Part shown: one piece after another, positions 22,311 through 62,400 of the stretch
Layout: every line of letters starts with the position of its first letter
Numbering within the stretch: the stretch's first letter is position 1
From: Hormiphora californensis
Taxonomy: Eukaryota; Ctenophora; Tentaculata; Cydippida; Pleurobrachiidae
Assembly: GCA_020137815.1 (NCBI GenBank)
Contig: CM035354.1
Location: 4,189,342 to 4,253,341, forward strand
Direction of reading: 5' to 3'
Length of the DNA: 64,000 nucleotides
Translations under genes and position numbers: made by a program
Notes under the pieces: generated by a model
What the model saw: the letters and a program-made list of their open reading frames with translations, nothing else
What the model was told of the DNA's origin: nothing
The model's database searches: none

Positions 22311-23845
22311 TTTTCTCGCGTTATTTGGATCGCTACATGGTTATGCTTGTCTACCACAGAGATAACTCTCTCTACTCTTTACGCGATCACCATAACTTGT
22401 AATTTCATTGCTTAGTTTCCAATACTGCAGGGTTGTACTGATATGTCGACCCGATCTGAGCGTACTCTGTCAAAACGGGCGCCACCATACAGTGCACTAT
22501 GGCAAATCCTGCAAAGTAGGAGTAACTTTTCTACCAACACTCAACCACTAACCATCTGCAGCAATCCTTATACTTTATAGGAATAATCACTTTCACTTCT
22601 CTGTGGCCATCTCTGTGGCCCTGTCTCTCTCTCTTTCTGCCTATCAGTCTCGCTCACTGACTGCCTCCTCCTCTCTTTCACCCTCTCTGTCTCGCTGTCT
22701 TAGTGTCTTTCTCGCCCTTGACCTTTTTCACTCACTCATGGCAGCTCAATTCTCTTTTTCTGTGTTCTCTTACTACCTGTTGCGTGACCAGAGAGAAAAT
22801 GAGAGACTCTCTACAATCTTATCTTTCTCCCTAGCTTACTTTCATTTCTGTCACACTTGTCAAAGATTGCTCGCCAAGCTTTGCCAATAATAAAATCTAT
22901 ACAATTTGATTGGCAGTAGATTCGATCGCTGAGTGTTCAGGGTTTAATCCCCTCTTATCTTATACAGTATCCACTGTGTATAAGAATTATAGATTTATAG
23001 TTCTCCATCCCACCATATCTCGGGATTATCATTATCTGACTATATAATGCGACAAGGGGGCCCAAACCTGATCCACTGCAACGACCGACCTGAAATCGTC
23101 GTCACGGATAAAATCACATCCCAAAATATTGCTAAGTAACTCTCTTGATCTTTTTCTCGCTTTTTCTAGAGATATATGGGATCACATTGTATCCAAGTCT
23201 CTCACTCTCTCTCGGCCCGGTTCAAATATTGATATGATTGATATCATCAGTTATTCCCCTCCCCCTCTCTACATTATGCATATATCATTTGACCACTATC
23301 ATCACTCTATTGTCAATTGTGTGTGTGTGTGTGTGTCTGTGTGAGAGGGTTACCCTGTGATGAAGATTAAGCCGACTGTAATGAAGAAAACTCATTTTAT
23401 TTATTGGTACTCAAGATATATTGACCCCCTCTTTCCTTTTCTCTCTCCCTTTCTGACTATCTATGTCTCAGACCTCGGTCTCTCCCTCTATCTCGCTCTA
23501 TCTCTCTCTATCTCTCTCTCTCTCCTTCCCTCTCTGACTTGAAAATGGATTGAGATGGTGACCCTGGCGTATATTCTCCAGTATAACTTTGAATGCATTT
23601 ACTTTTGATTGTAAAATTAAAACATAAGTTCAATCTCTCTCTCTCTCTCCCCTCTCTCTGACTTTCCCTGTTCCCTCTCTCTCTCCTCTCTCTGACGTTC
23701 CCTGTTCCCTCTCTCATTCTCTCATTTCTTGAAAATGGATTGAGATCCCTGGCGTGTATTCTGCAGTATAACTTTGAATGCATTTACTTTTGATTGTAAA
23801 ATTAAAACACAATTGTTCATTCTATTTCCTCTCACTTATACAGCT
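22311..23845. other. Intergenic with CT-rich tracts and a ~90 bp direct duplication
   Basis: The block starting CTTGAAAATGGATTGAGAT at about 23539 recurs at about 23728, including TATAACTTTGAATGCATT and the following AT-rich bases. It is separated by a CT-rich tract that is also duplicated. (GT)n occurs at about 23319-23342. Confidence 0.6.
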
Positions 23846-24022
23846 ATGAAACATCTAATAGATGCAGGGAAATCCGGATCAACCTCTGGTGACTCTACCC
23901 CCTCTCCCTGGATTTGTTGTGATTTGTCACCCCTTACTCAACAACCCTGGAAATTGTTTGTCGTGGTTGCGGTGCTGGTACTACCAGTGGTAGTGGTGTC
24001 ATATATTGTACTGACCCACTGA
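23846..24022 (+). CDS. Possible small tail-anchored protein or terminal exon
   Basis: An ATG two bases after a TTATACAG acceptor opens a 58-codon frame ending in TGA. It has a Ser/Thr/Pro-rich N-terminal half and a strongly hydrophobic C-terminal helix (core FVVVAVLVLPVVVVSYIVL) followed by only three residues. This shape fits a tail-anchored membrane protein or the last exon of a type I protein. No upstream exon is identified, and the family is unknown. Confidence 0.3.
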   Translation: MKHLIDAGKSGSTSGDSTPSPWICCDLSPLTQQPWKLFVVVAVLVLPVVVVSYIVLTH

Positions 24023-24447
24023 GATTTTTAAAGGGAAAGAGTGAGGGACTGAGAGATGTGATGAGTTCGGTATGCTACATACTATCTTTTCATCAAAGAC
24101 TAATGAATGAGCTATATCAATTATACAGATTGGTTCCTATAATATGAGTCCAATTGTATTCTCTTTTATACGGGGAGGGAAATGAGTGATATATTGAGAG
24201 AAAGATAGAGGATGAGAATAAAGAGAAATATTGAGTGACTGACGAAAATCTGGAGAAAGAGAGCTAGTGGCTGAATATGAAGGGAGCCGTTTAGAAAATA
24301 TCAGATAAAGGACCCGAATTAGAAACTTTGTAGATCTAGTTCATGAAAATGTCAGCCCGTCGCCTCAGACATATTTTATAATGTCAAATTATCTTTCTTT
24401 CATGCTCACGAGGTAAAGAAACTTAAATCTGTCCATATTTTTGAGTT

Positions 24448-24653
24448 ATGTTAAGCATAAATATGTCTGCGTCTTTTCAGTTAAATATTCTTTACTTTGA
24501 AAGCTTTTCCTTCGGATATTCATTCATGGTTGCTCAACAAGTCATGGTGGGTTCTTTCCCTGCTAAAATTCATAATATGACTCTAAACATGCAGCTTGAT
24601 CCTCCATTTGCGTCAGAGACAAAGTTCTTTTTGTACATCTGTTTTTCTGTTTT

Positions 24654-24688
<35 letters not shown>

Positions 24689-24782
24689 GGTTGTCTGTCT
24701 GTCTGTCTGTCTGTCTATATTATCTCTATTTAAACCCTAACCTATATTATCTCTATTTAAACCCTAACCTGTTGTAGCTGTC
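24448..24782. repeat. (TCTG)n microsatellite and short duplication upstream of GPCR-D
   Basis: About 24645-24720 is mainly TCTG repeats. Immediately after, TATATTATCTCTATTTAAAC is present twice. The region ends six bases before the ATG of GPCR-D. Confidence 0.75.
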
Positions 24783-25980
24783 ATGGAGCCGCTGTTAGGA
24801 GGGAACTACACAGGCGCAACCATCCACCAGATTTTTGAGGGACAGTTGATGGTTCGAATACCGGCCGCTGTCGTCATCTCCCTCATCCTGATTGAAGGTA
24901 AATTATCGTTAATTAATATCATCATTGAATAGTCGGACTATTTTAAAAACTCAATGTCTATCTTATAGATCTCTTTGAAGCCACCAGCCCAGTTTATTAA
25001 CTGTTAACACTATTCTCGACCCTCGGCATCTCTCACCACACCTGCACCCCGAGTTAGAATGTAACATTGCAACTAACACCCTTATCCCGCAGGAATTCTA
25101 GGTAACGGATTTGTAATCCACGCCACCTTCAAAGCCCGGGTTTTCAAAGTGGACCGGAGTACAGTTGTGTTTATCCGACATTTAGCCATCTCAGATGTGC
25201 TCTACATCGTCCTCAATGTCCCTCCCTTCCTGGCCTACCTGCTCTCCCTCCCTAGCGAGGCGAACACGGCCATCCTACAGCGGGCCTGTCACATTATGGG
25301 CAACATACACGGTGCAATGGTCCACTGCAACGTGGCCTTCATCCTAGCCATATCCATTAACCGGTTCCTGAGGTGCCTGAAACCCATGCAGCTTTCCGTG
25401 ATGAACCCGACCCAGGCAGCGTGGTGTCTAACTGGTTTCTGGTGTCTTGCCATCACCCCCTCACTGGTTAAAGTGGCCCTCCAAATTGGGGATATTCTCC
25501 CCATGTACACCTTTAACTCAACCCTCCTCCGATGTGAGATGCCAGATGCAAACAGGGCCTGGGAGACTTACCACACCATCACCGCATCCACGGCCTTCTC
25601 CCTCATCCTATTGTGCAACATTGGCCTTCTTCTCCTGACCCTCTCACGTAACTCTCAAATGTTAACAAAGAGAATGCGGAAGGTTAAACTCCAATCATTC
25701 CTGATAACCGGAGGGTTAACGACAATATTCTTGTTGTCATGGTTACCCCTCATCACGGAGAATCTTATGGATTGGATGGGAGCGGTGGTACCCGATGCAC
25801 TTCGTTATCTCAGCCCACCTGTACATTGTCAATACCTTTAGTAACCCCATTCTGTATGTGTTTATCAGTGCGGGGTACTACCAGTTCCTGCAGTTCAAGT
25901 TAAAGTTGCTGAAGATCAAGCTGGAGGAGAGAGTGGAGGACATACCCGTTATGATGAGGGACCTTAGGGAGAGATGGTGA
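24783..25980 (+). CDS. GPCR-D: class A rhodopsin-like receptor, one apparent frameshift
   Basis: Exon 1 is 24783-24897 (ATG, sequon NYT, start of TM1, phase 1). Exon 2 is 25093-25980 after a CCCGCAG acceptor. TM1 has GNGF, TM2 has LAISDVLY (conserved Asp), TM3 ends AISINRFLRCLKP (INR in place of DRY), TM6 has SWLPLI (CWxP variant) and TM7 has the canonical NPILY. The frame carrying TM1-TM6 runs to a stop at 25841, but TM7 and the tail (from about 25795 to the TGA at 25980) are one frame away. A single-base indel near 25,790 explains this. It is either a sequence error or an inactivating mutation. Length without the shift would be about 330 residues. Ligand unknown. Confidence 0.8.
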
Positions 25981-26660
25981 CATGTCACTGCATGGTGTTC
26001 CTATGGTGATAATTGACAATATATTTGGTCAGAGACATAATTCGTACCCTGTTCGTCAAACTCTTGCAGTGATAAACCCAGTAGACAATCGATGGTTATG
26101 GAGGATCTCCCTTGGAGACACCATGAAATCATGGTTCATGGATTCCAGACGATATTTCGGAATATTCGATGTGATACAGATACTCCCTTATCAGTAGATA
26201 TCTGTTTTGTATGACCTTTATTTACGTCGTGACATTTGGTCATAGTGGTCCTACGTAACAATGATCTAGCAATGACTAGATGAGCACATGTGAACAATAT
26301 AATATCTCGATGATCACGGCAGAGTTTTATATCGATGATTATTGATCAGTACCACTAGCGGCGCCATGTGTAGGGCTGGTATCACCACATGTCATATATC
26401 TCGAAGCGTTTAAAAACGTCAACCATGCTCGCCATATACAGTTGCACGTGATCGACGCGAGCATAGTCAGAGAGAGAGAGAGACGAGAGGAAGAGGAGAG
26501 AGAGGACTGAGAGGAGAGAGAGGATGAGAGAGAAGAGAGAGAGAGAGAGAGGAGAGAGAGAGGTCAGATGAGAGGGAGAGAAGAGAGAGAGAGAGAGAGA
26601 AGACGAGACGAGAGACGAGAGAGAGAGAGAGAGATGAGATGTGGAGGAGAGAGAGGAGAT

Positions 26661-26701
<41 letters not shown>

Positions 26702-27517
26702 TCAGAATGGTCTCCGTCTAGACAACAAGACTGCAACTGTCAGTGCCTGACAGCATCACCCTTGATACTGATAGAGCTGTGATGGGTGATTTTTTGAGAA
26801 CATTTTTTACTAAAATTAGAATATGTTAGGATTGGCTTGCAGTAACGGAGTTACTACAAGTGCTGGGACTAGCAGTCATAAAGTTCAATTCTAGAACCTC
26901 TATGCGATGCCCCTCTATTAATAGAGGGGCATGGCATGCAGGGGTCCCGGTCATTGGCAGTCAGGATCATCTTTGATGATTCGATATGATACCCACTGGG
27001 TGTCATATCGAATCATTATTACCCAGCCACAGCTCTGGTGAATTTAGGGGTTTGTTTTTAGGATAATTGATGTAACTGTTACGCTGTCAGTGTTTATTTA
27101 ATCATTCCATACACAAGTGATCTGCGTTTTCAAGGGGCCGTTTGGGGGTGGCCAATGGATAGTTGAAGAATGAATTCAAAATCATGGGCAGCAGATCTAT
27201 TCCGCAGAACCACACCAACATCATGATAATATTACCTCAAGTAGAGAGATCCTCACAGATTCTAATATCAGCGCCATCTCCGATCCAAGTCTAGATCCAC
27301 ATTTGTAGATAAACGAATCCACATACACCTGCTAGTCGCTACTCTCTCGTATAATATCTAAAAGGGGGAGAGATGATGAGAAAGAGACGTTATATGGTTT
27401 ACTACGTGGGCTTCCCTGCCATAAACAGTATAGCGATCAGTTGAGTGGTATCGATACTACTATGTGTATTATGTGAGTGGGAGAGAGAGAGAGAGAGAGA
27501 GAGAGGACCTTGGAGAT

Positions 27518-27557
<40 letters not shown>

Positions 27558-28642
27558 AGAGAGACTGTGAGGGTAATTTGGTGACTGAGTGGTAAGGATG
27601 AGTTAGTAAATCATATATTCATGATGATATATAATAATATCATTGATATTGACGGTCGACGGAGTGAATTGAACTTGAAGCTGAAGGTAAAACGAATCTC
27701 AACTCACCATGATCTGATGTGGAAGCCACAACTTCTTGACAGAGATCAGAAGCCAGAATTAATGTCTCATAGTTTCTCTCCCACTACCAGCGTCACAAAA
27801 GCGTATTGCTACTTTTGGATCCGCACAGGAATCCACTCAACTACTAACTAGAATCCTGGGAGAATCCCTATAACAGCTGTAAATATTTCTGTAAATATTA
27901 TAAGTTATTGACACTATATTATGTTGTCACTGAACATGAAAATATAATACTAATAGTAGTTGTGGAACGTTTTGTATTGTTTCATGACCCGATGCCGAGA
28001 TTTGAGGAACACCAGAACTATAACTCTAATGTTTCTCAGATCTCTGAGACCATGGCTGATTTAGAAACGGCCTGGGACAAAAAGAACTGGAATACAAATT
28101 GTTCCACAACCACTATGATGGGGTCACCACGTGGGTAAAAACATGATTTTGGGGGGTTTTTACTGTGAAAATTTAAATAATAATATATCAACAAAAACAC
28201 ATTCAACGGTTATATATTTTGTGATAGGGCTGCTGCTCAGGGTGAACATTCCTGAACAATGACGGTAACCATGGTAACCATGGTAACCATGGCAACCATG
28301 AAGATCAATGTAGGTGGTGCAGACTCTGTAAAAATATAGATCTCCAGCTCTGTCTGGCGGTGCCCAGTGCGTTCAGATCGGCTCGGCGCCGCCAGCTCCA
28401 GTATCACTAATATGTAAAATATTTTATTAAGAAACGTCAGGCCACGCTGCTGATGGACTGCAATGAATGAATCTCCCAGCTGGTATGACACACATATCGC
28501 TATATTAATAATCTCTGTATCAAAATAAAAGCACTGACTCATGTTTCCATCTCTGAGATTCTAACTAATCATCTCTCTCTCACACACTCTTTATCTATCT
28601 CGTTCTCTCTCTATCTATCTCTCTAATGGTCTCTCTAACATC
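25981..28642. other. Intergenic with GA microsatellites and hairpins
   Basis: GA-rich microsatellites lie at 26468-26697 and 27480-27562. Two compact stem-loops lie at 26907-26932 (perfect palindrome, ATGCCCCTCT arm) and about 26976-27016 (arm ATGATTCGATATGA). 28262-28300 has tandem GGTAACCAT units. The stretch separates the convergent 3' ends of GPCR-D (plus) and plexin (minus). No supported gene. Confidence 0.6.
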
Positions 28643-55729
<27,087 letters not shown>

Positions 55730-56413
55730 CTTACATCTACAAGGGAAAATTGGTTATGTTAAATCTGATGCTGGGAACAGCACAATGGTGCATTTTCTGT
55801 GAATAAATTTAGAGTAGCGCTTCGCACGGTTGGAAACTTAAAGCTGGCCGCGGATACGAGGAACCAGTTTATAAATGGACTCTTAAAGTGGTACTCCCTC
55901 ATAGTGGGGACGCAGACGTCCAAGACCCACAAAATACAAATACAAATATACATTTATTGTCCGCTTGGCGCTTTTCATTGTCAATGGTAGGGTTCTGCGT
56001 CTTAGACAAAGTTTTATACAGGTGGCCAATATGACGGAGCACCACTGTTGTCTGTTAGTCACATGGATCGGTTACGGGAGCGCTTTCCACAAAAGAAAAT
56101 TTAAATTCGCGTCTGAAAAAAACACGCGAAGTTTTTGAAAAATTTCGACTCGCCGAAAAAAAAACTTAGAGCAAAAAATCTCACGCGCGCCGCAAAAATT
56201 TAATTTGCGCGGCTTAGTATTTGCGCGGCACAAAATTTCTTATATTGGACTGTTCCAATTTTTGAGATAATTGATAGGAAACGAATCACAAACAATGCTT
56301 ATGTGGTTTCAAGAGTCTACAAATAAGTTATAATTCTTTACAGTATCGATAAAACCCTCTAAAAACCCAAAAAAGAAACGCATCTTGCGTACATGATGAA
56401 CATAAATTCATTG
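55730..56413 (-). promoter_or_regulatory. Intergenic region between AIMP2 stop and plexin start
   Basis: Both genes run on the minus strand, so these ~680 bp must hold the AIMP2 3' UTR and the plexin promoter and 5' leader. AATAAA in minus orientation is present near 55950. I see no TATA box I would defend. 56090-56240 is rich in CGCGCG/GCGCGGC-like strings within A-rich sequence. Confidence 0.4.
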
Positions 56414-59400
56414 TTAATTTCCGTTGATGAAAGCTTTCAGTACACGCATCTCATACTCTCCCCTGGCAACGGTATCCAGGTACTCTCTGAGAACTCGGGG
56501 GATCTGCCCACCCGACACAACAGAGGCAGTGAGACAGCAGCACAGTGCAATATCCGCAATGGAGAGGGTGTCACCACACAGATATGTGGATGAAGAAGAT
56601 GAGATGATTTTGACAAACTCGTTTAGCATCTGGGCAGTTGACTTCATCTGGGGGAGATTGGGGGTGGTTAAAAACATAGGACGGATCGAAGAGAGTAGTG
56701 TGGTTAGAAATTAATTACGGGGACTGGGGACTTGGGACGGGGGACAGTTACTAACTAACTTAATTACTAATTAATTACCTCAAGACTATCGACCATGGCT
56801 AACATCTCATCAATAGCAGCAGCTACCGCCAGGTTCCCCTCGTTGTAGAGAGCTGTGTAGCCCTGGGATCGGGCCAGATATCGGAGGATGTTACTCAGGC
56901 CAAATACTGGCACCTGCCGACCTGATATAAACGGGATTATATTAGTTACTGTGGGAGAGTGAGGGTGGAGTGGGGTGTAGTGGGGGAGTGTAGTGGAGGA
57001 GTGAGGGTGGAGTGTTTGTTTAAGTGAGAGTGGACCGACACAGAATTAGACAAGATTGTTGTAGGTAGTACAAAATAGTTCACCCTTCTCTTACCTGGTT
57101 TATCGACAAAGTACGCAGCGGAAGTGTCCTTGTAGATAATGTTAACTCCAGTCACCTCACTCTCGTGTCTATTCACTTTCAGTAGTTTATTCGTTATCCC
57201 ACTATCCACTGACGCAGTGTTGCTACTGTGACTAAACACCTGTGAGGCAAGGAGCTATATACCCGCCAACAAGCTGAGGTATATTGGATGGGACATTACT
57301 CAACTTGGGTTTGTGTGAACTTAATCTGAATTCTGAATGGGATGTGAATCGATGGGATGAGAATCGAGAAGATATATTTCAGGAAACTCTAAAGTCGAAT
57401 TTTTTAATCAAGGGACAGGGGGCCGTGCATTTACAAAAGTCTTTTTGCACGTGATAATCGAGATCAAGTTCCTGGCAATCTTAAGACTTGAACTCGGAAG
57501 CGTTGGAAAGATAATTTTAAGACCTTTTCAATGCAACCAAGATCAAGTCTTTATCTTATCAGGAACAGGAGATATGAGCGAAAATGTTTAGCACACGCAA
57601 AAAGACTTTTGTAAATGCGCAGCCCCCTGTCCCTTGATTAAAAAATTCGACTATACTCCATAGAAACTGTCAGACTTCAGAGCATGAGCATTGGCAAGAA
57701 CCGTGGTCAGAGCATTGGCCTGACAGCACAGAAACGTACCGTGTACGTCGTACACGGTATCTACCTACCACTCTAAAAGATGGGGGAGGGGGCGTGACTC
57801 CCTTTATCTTTGAAAGGATTCTGTGTGTAACCAAACCAATCATCTCCCGTATCATATGTCAGTGTAGTGTTCTAGTTTTTGGTTCGTGCCTTGATTCTAA
57901 ATCTTACTGGTCCTACTTTCACGGAGAAGTAATCCCAATCGCAGACTCAGTAAGATACCTAGGTGTGAGATTCCACCATAGACTACTCTGGAACACCCAC
58001 ATCAAACACATTACGACAGAAGCCATGAGGAAACAACACGCGGCAAGTAGACTAATAGGGACTACCTGGGGAACCAACCCACAAATCAGCAGATGGGTCT
58101 ACAACCAAGTAACCTGTCCCAAAGCCACGTTTGGCTCCCACACCTACGCCCACAATCTAGACAAAAACAAAAACATCAGGGCCAAACTGAACTCCCTGAC
58201 ATATCACGCAGCCAAGGGAATCACAAGATGTTCTAGATCCACTCCTCAATGTATAGCAATACAATGTGCTAACATCACACCCCTTACCTCTCTCGCAAAG
58301 AAAACTGCCACAGACTGTCTCGCCAGGAATGGACTCTCAACAACGGGGCTTTTCACCAAAGCCTCCCAAACACGTCACACAGAGTTCACTCCAGACGGAA
58401 TAAAGAATCTGATCCAAACAAATGGAACTGACCTCATCGCACCCACCCTTCTTCCCCCCAAAGCTTCAAAGTAATATTAGGTTGTCCAGTAAAGATTTTC
58501 GTTTGGCTTTTATGGGAAACTGTTTTTGAGATAGAGCAAAATGGACTTCACCATCGTTTTTCTTAAGCGATTTTGGATCGGAATATCATGCCTGATATCG
58601 GTATATGGCTGTTCTCGGTTCACACCAGGCTATTTTCTCTACCCCACTCTTGTTGCTGCTGTACGGGGTTACTTCGCGATTTTCGAGTTTTAGTACTAAA
58701 GCTGCTGTACTTCTTCAAAATGGTACCGGATTGATGTTTTGTTGCATCAAGCTTGTTCATTGGACAATTACCTACTGTTCAAGATGTAATAAAACATCTT
58801 ATCTTTAATTTGACACTGAGCAATGGGCCTCCAAAAAAATTTGGTAAAAAGTAGAAACTTTCACTTCCGGGTCTCATCAGGATTGGCTTATAATCAAAAA
58901 CTCTACAGTGAAAGATAGTTCTAAGTAAGTTCTAAGACATAGTAAAGCCAATTATTTGATTGGTTGACTTTTAAAGTGAATAATAGACGTTTTCGAACAT
59001 GTACCCCAAAACGGACCAGTTTTTATGTGTATTTTTCGCTTTTTATGTTACATTTACTGTTCTAGTGGTTACTAGCGAACGCGTAGAGACCCAAATCGCA
59101 TCTAAATTTCATCCTCAGACGATTTGCTATCGATTAAGCACCATAGGAGCTAAAAAGACTGTACCAGTTTTCTTCGGGCGGCGTTTAAAAAACTTTGGTA
59201 ACCCCGAACAGCGGCAACAAGAGTGGGGTAGAGAAAATAGCCTGATGGAACCCCAGAACAGCCATACACCAATATCAGGCATGATATTCCGATCCAAAAT
59301 CGCGTGAGAAAAACGGTGGTGAAGTCCATTTTGCTCTATCTCAAACCATTTTCCCACAAAAGCCAAACGAAAATCTTTACTGGACAACCTAATACATCCA

Positions 59401-62400
59401 GATCCATCTGTTCCCGTAACCATCCTTGACGCAGACCTATGGATATTCACGGATGGTTCCAAAACTGACAAGCAGACCGGAGCCGCCTGGGTCATCTTTA
59501 ACAAGCAGAATGAGAGAACTGAGGAATGTGGAATCAAACTGAATGATGATTGCACGGTACCGCAAGCAGAAATGGCTGCAATTCAGGACGCTGCGGAACA
59601 TCTCCTCACCAGCACTCAAACTCGGTCCACGCTGCAATTCGCCACAGACAGTTCCTCATGTGTCATCCAACTGGACGGAGTAACAACCCGCAGCAGTTTA
59701 ACATTGAAGACCTACTCTCTTCTCAACCAACTGGCAGAAAAACACGAAGTGACTGTAACATGGTGTCGAGCCCACATAGGTCTACATGGGAATGAAGCGG
59801 CGGACGCACTAGCTAAATCAGCAGCAAACTCGTCCACACTGCCAATGAAATCGATCCCCACCTCACCCTCCGTTTGGAAACACATATCCTCCGTTCAGAG
59901 ATCATTCAACAGACAAGCAGATCTAGTGAAACTCCTAGAAAACTCCAAATCCACTAACCTGCTAGCCCCGGCCATCATTAACTCTGATATGTCTAAAACG
60001 CTCAACGAACTCAACTCTTCAGACTTACGGCTTCTATCAAACTTTCTAGCTAACCGTTACCCCCTCAAATCTTTCCTTTTCAAAATAGGGGCCATATCGG
60101 ACAACACTTGCAGATACTGTAATTTAGACTCGGAGTCTAACCATCACATTCTCTGTCACTGTGAAGCCCTTTGGAGAGAACGTAACAAACACTTTTTCCA
60201 CTTCTACATTCCCATTCCTCACAAGATTGATGCCAGGCCCATTCTCAAGTTCCTTCACACCATTGACTTCCACGCACTCGAATTTTTGTGACTCTTTTAC
60301 CGACTAGACTGTACTTTTTACTTTTACACTTCTCTTACTTATTTTTCCAATCTTGTTTTTTTCTTTAGTTCTACCCCATTACACCCTACCTTCCCATCCT
60401 CTCCTACCCTACCTTACTCCCTTTCCCCCCCCCCCCCCTTAGGCATATTTATATATACATCTCGATGTTATATCATAAGGTCTTTCTCCTGTCCTGTACT
60501 AGTATATCTGTTCTTGCATCCCAACCCACAAGGAAATAGAAGCCATGATAAGATCCATCGTATCCTGGCTGCTATCTCCACGCCCGCCACCTTTCCTACC
60601 ACCCAGGTTATGGTTCCCACAGCCCAAAATCTCCTGGTGGTTCTGTAATGCAGTGTTAACTGGAATGACAGCCATATCCCTCTACCACGATCAGCCAAGC
60701 ACACACAGCTTCCACCCATTTAATATATTCATGAAAACTATATCCACTCCGTTCACTTCCCTTTCCCATATACCTTACCCTCCAACTGTTACAGGAACTA
60801 TGTCTTGACTTAACTACAACGGACGATAATCCTTCATACATCCACCCTCCATTATAGCCATTCTGATCTCCCCGACTGTCCTCGAGTCATCATGGGGACC
60901 TCTCAGATCAGAAATGTGCTCCTCAACCTCTCTCTTCTATTCTTCCCGATTCCCACTTCTTCCAAAATCCCTCCACGTCGGAGACACTTCATGATCCGGC
61001 ACGATACCCAGGACAGCGATGTCCCCCGCATCAGACTCTGTGCTCGGTACCAACAAGGGTACCACTGGGTATCGTGTATGTCGGTTGAAGTAAGACTGAG
61101 TTACTGGGGTCTCCCCTATATTTTCCATCAAGGCTAGCATGAAAATACTATCAGAGTAGACCAAGATGAGGGGGAGAACTCAGTATCCCAGGTTCCTAAG
61201 ACGTCTTTACAAACAAACAAACAAACAAACTTTCACATGTTTGATGTTTTTTATATTTTCTAGTTAAATTCATTTCACTAGCCATGAAAAACGAGCTTGA
61301 GTGCCAAAACTGCTATCGGGAGGTCGATAACGCCGCGAATTTAAAACGCCACATAGATGCTGGAAAATGCAAAAGCACCATCAAGCACGGTAATATCAGC
61401 CGATTTTTCACTCCAAAGGTAAATCTGCATTGCGTTGCTAGACAGACTCGTATATCAGTATCATGCAGTGCGAGGCATCAACTCAGAACTATATTACCAA
61501 CTGATCATTCCAAGTATTTGGCATTTTTAGAGACAACGTGTATCGGAGAACACTACTGACTGTAATACGAGGACAGAAGTTAAAAAACCTGATCCACGCG
61601 TGGAGCTACCCCATGGAGATTTTGAGGTGAGTTTGCTACTTTCAAAAATATAAATAATTTCTCGCTGTCTAACTTTAAATTTTCGTGAAATGAGTGCCAT
61701 CTGGGTGGCATGCTGTTAGTTGTTGCCGCTGCTACGTTAGTTGTTGCTGACCCCCGCACCAATCAGTGTTCACCATTGAAATTTCACAACAGAAATTTGA
61801 TAGTCATCAGCTATCCTATCTCGATATAAAGCACCCCTATCTTTGAGAATTTCAACTCAACATCTAGCCAATTGTTTTTCAATCTAAGATAAGTTTTCTA
61901 TTCGCCACCGAGAATTAGTCTTTCCGGATCATCTTACACATAATTCATTGTTTCTGCCTTATTCCCATGTGGTAGTCGGTAGTATAGTGGAGAGTAGTTA
62001 ATATTGTAGTTAATAGTGTAGCAGCTATAGCACTTTATTTTTTAAATTTCAAAACTCCTACTGTGGAACGCCCATTTTGCTTCCCCCTACTCTCTAGACA
62101 ATTAAAAGTGTGCTTGTGTGTTGAAGGCTGAAAGGAGATGCAGGATCCCAAACCATCCACCCCTGCAACTACCTTGATTTGATTTGATAAGAGTGGTTGG
62201 CGTGGTCCTTTCGGGGGCACTACGCACGGGGGCCAATCACTTAGTAGTACCAGCACCGTACAGTGACTATAGAGTGTGAGTGTTGTATAGTCACAGTGAC
62301 TGTAGTACATACCTTGATAAGAGTTTTACCAGTTACTCTCCCTGATCCAAACCACCCTGTCCTGTGCACAGTGTGCAGGGGTGGATGGTTTGGTGGTGTT

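Noticed and set aside
25982-26197. 71-codon frame after GPCR-D
   Set aside because: It lies directly in the expected 3' UTR and shows no motif.
58999-59307. 102-codon frame in the mariner-type element as a transposase
   Set aside because: No transposase motifs; it runs across the spacer and one arm.
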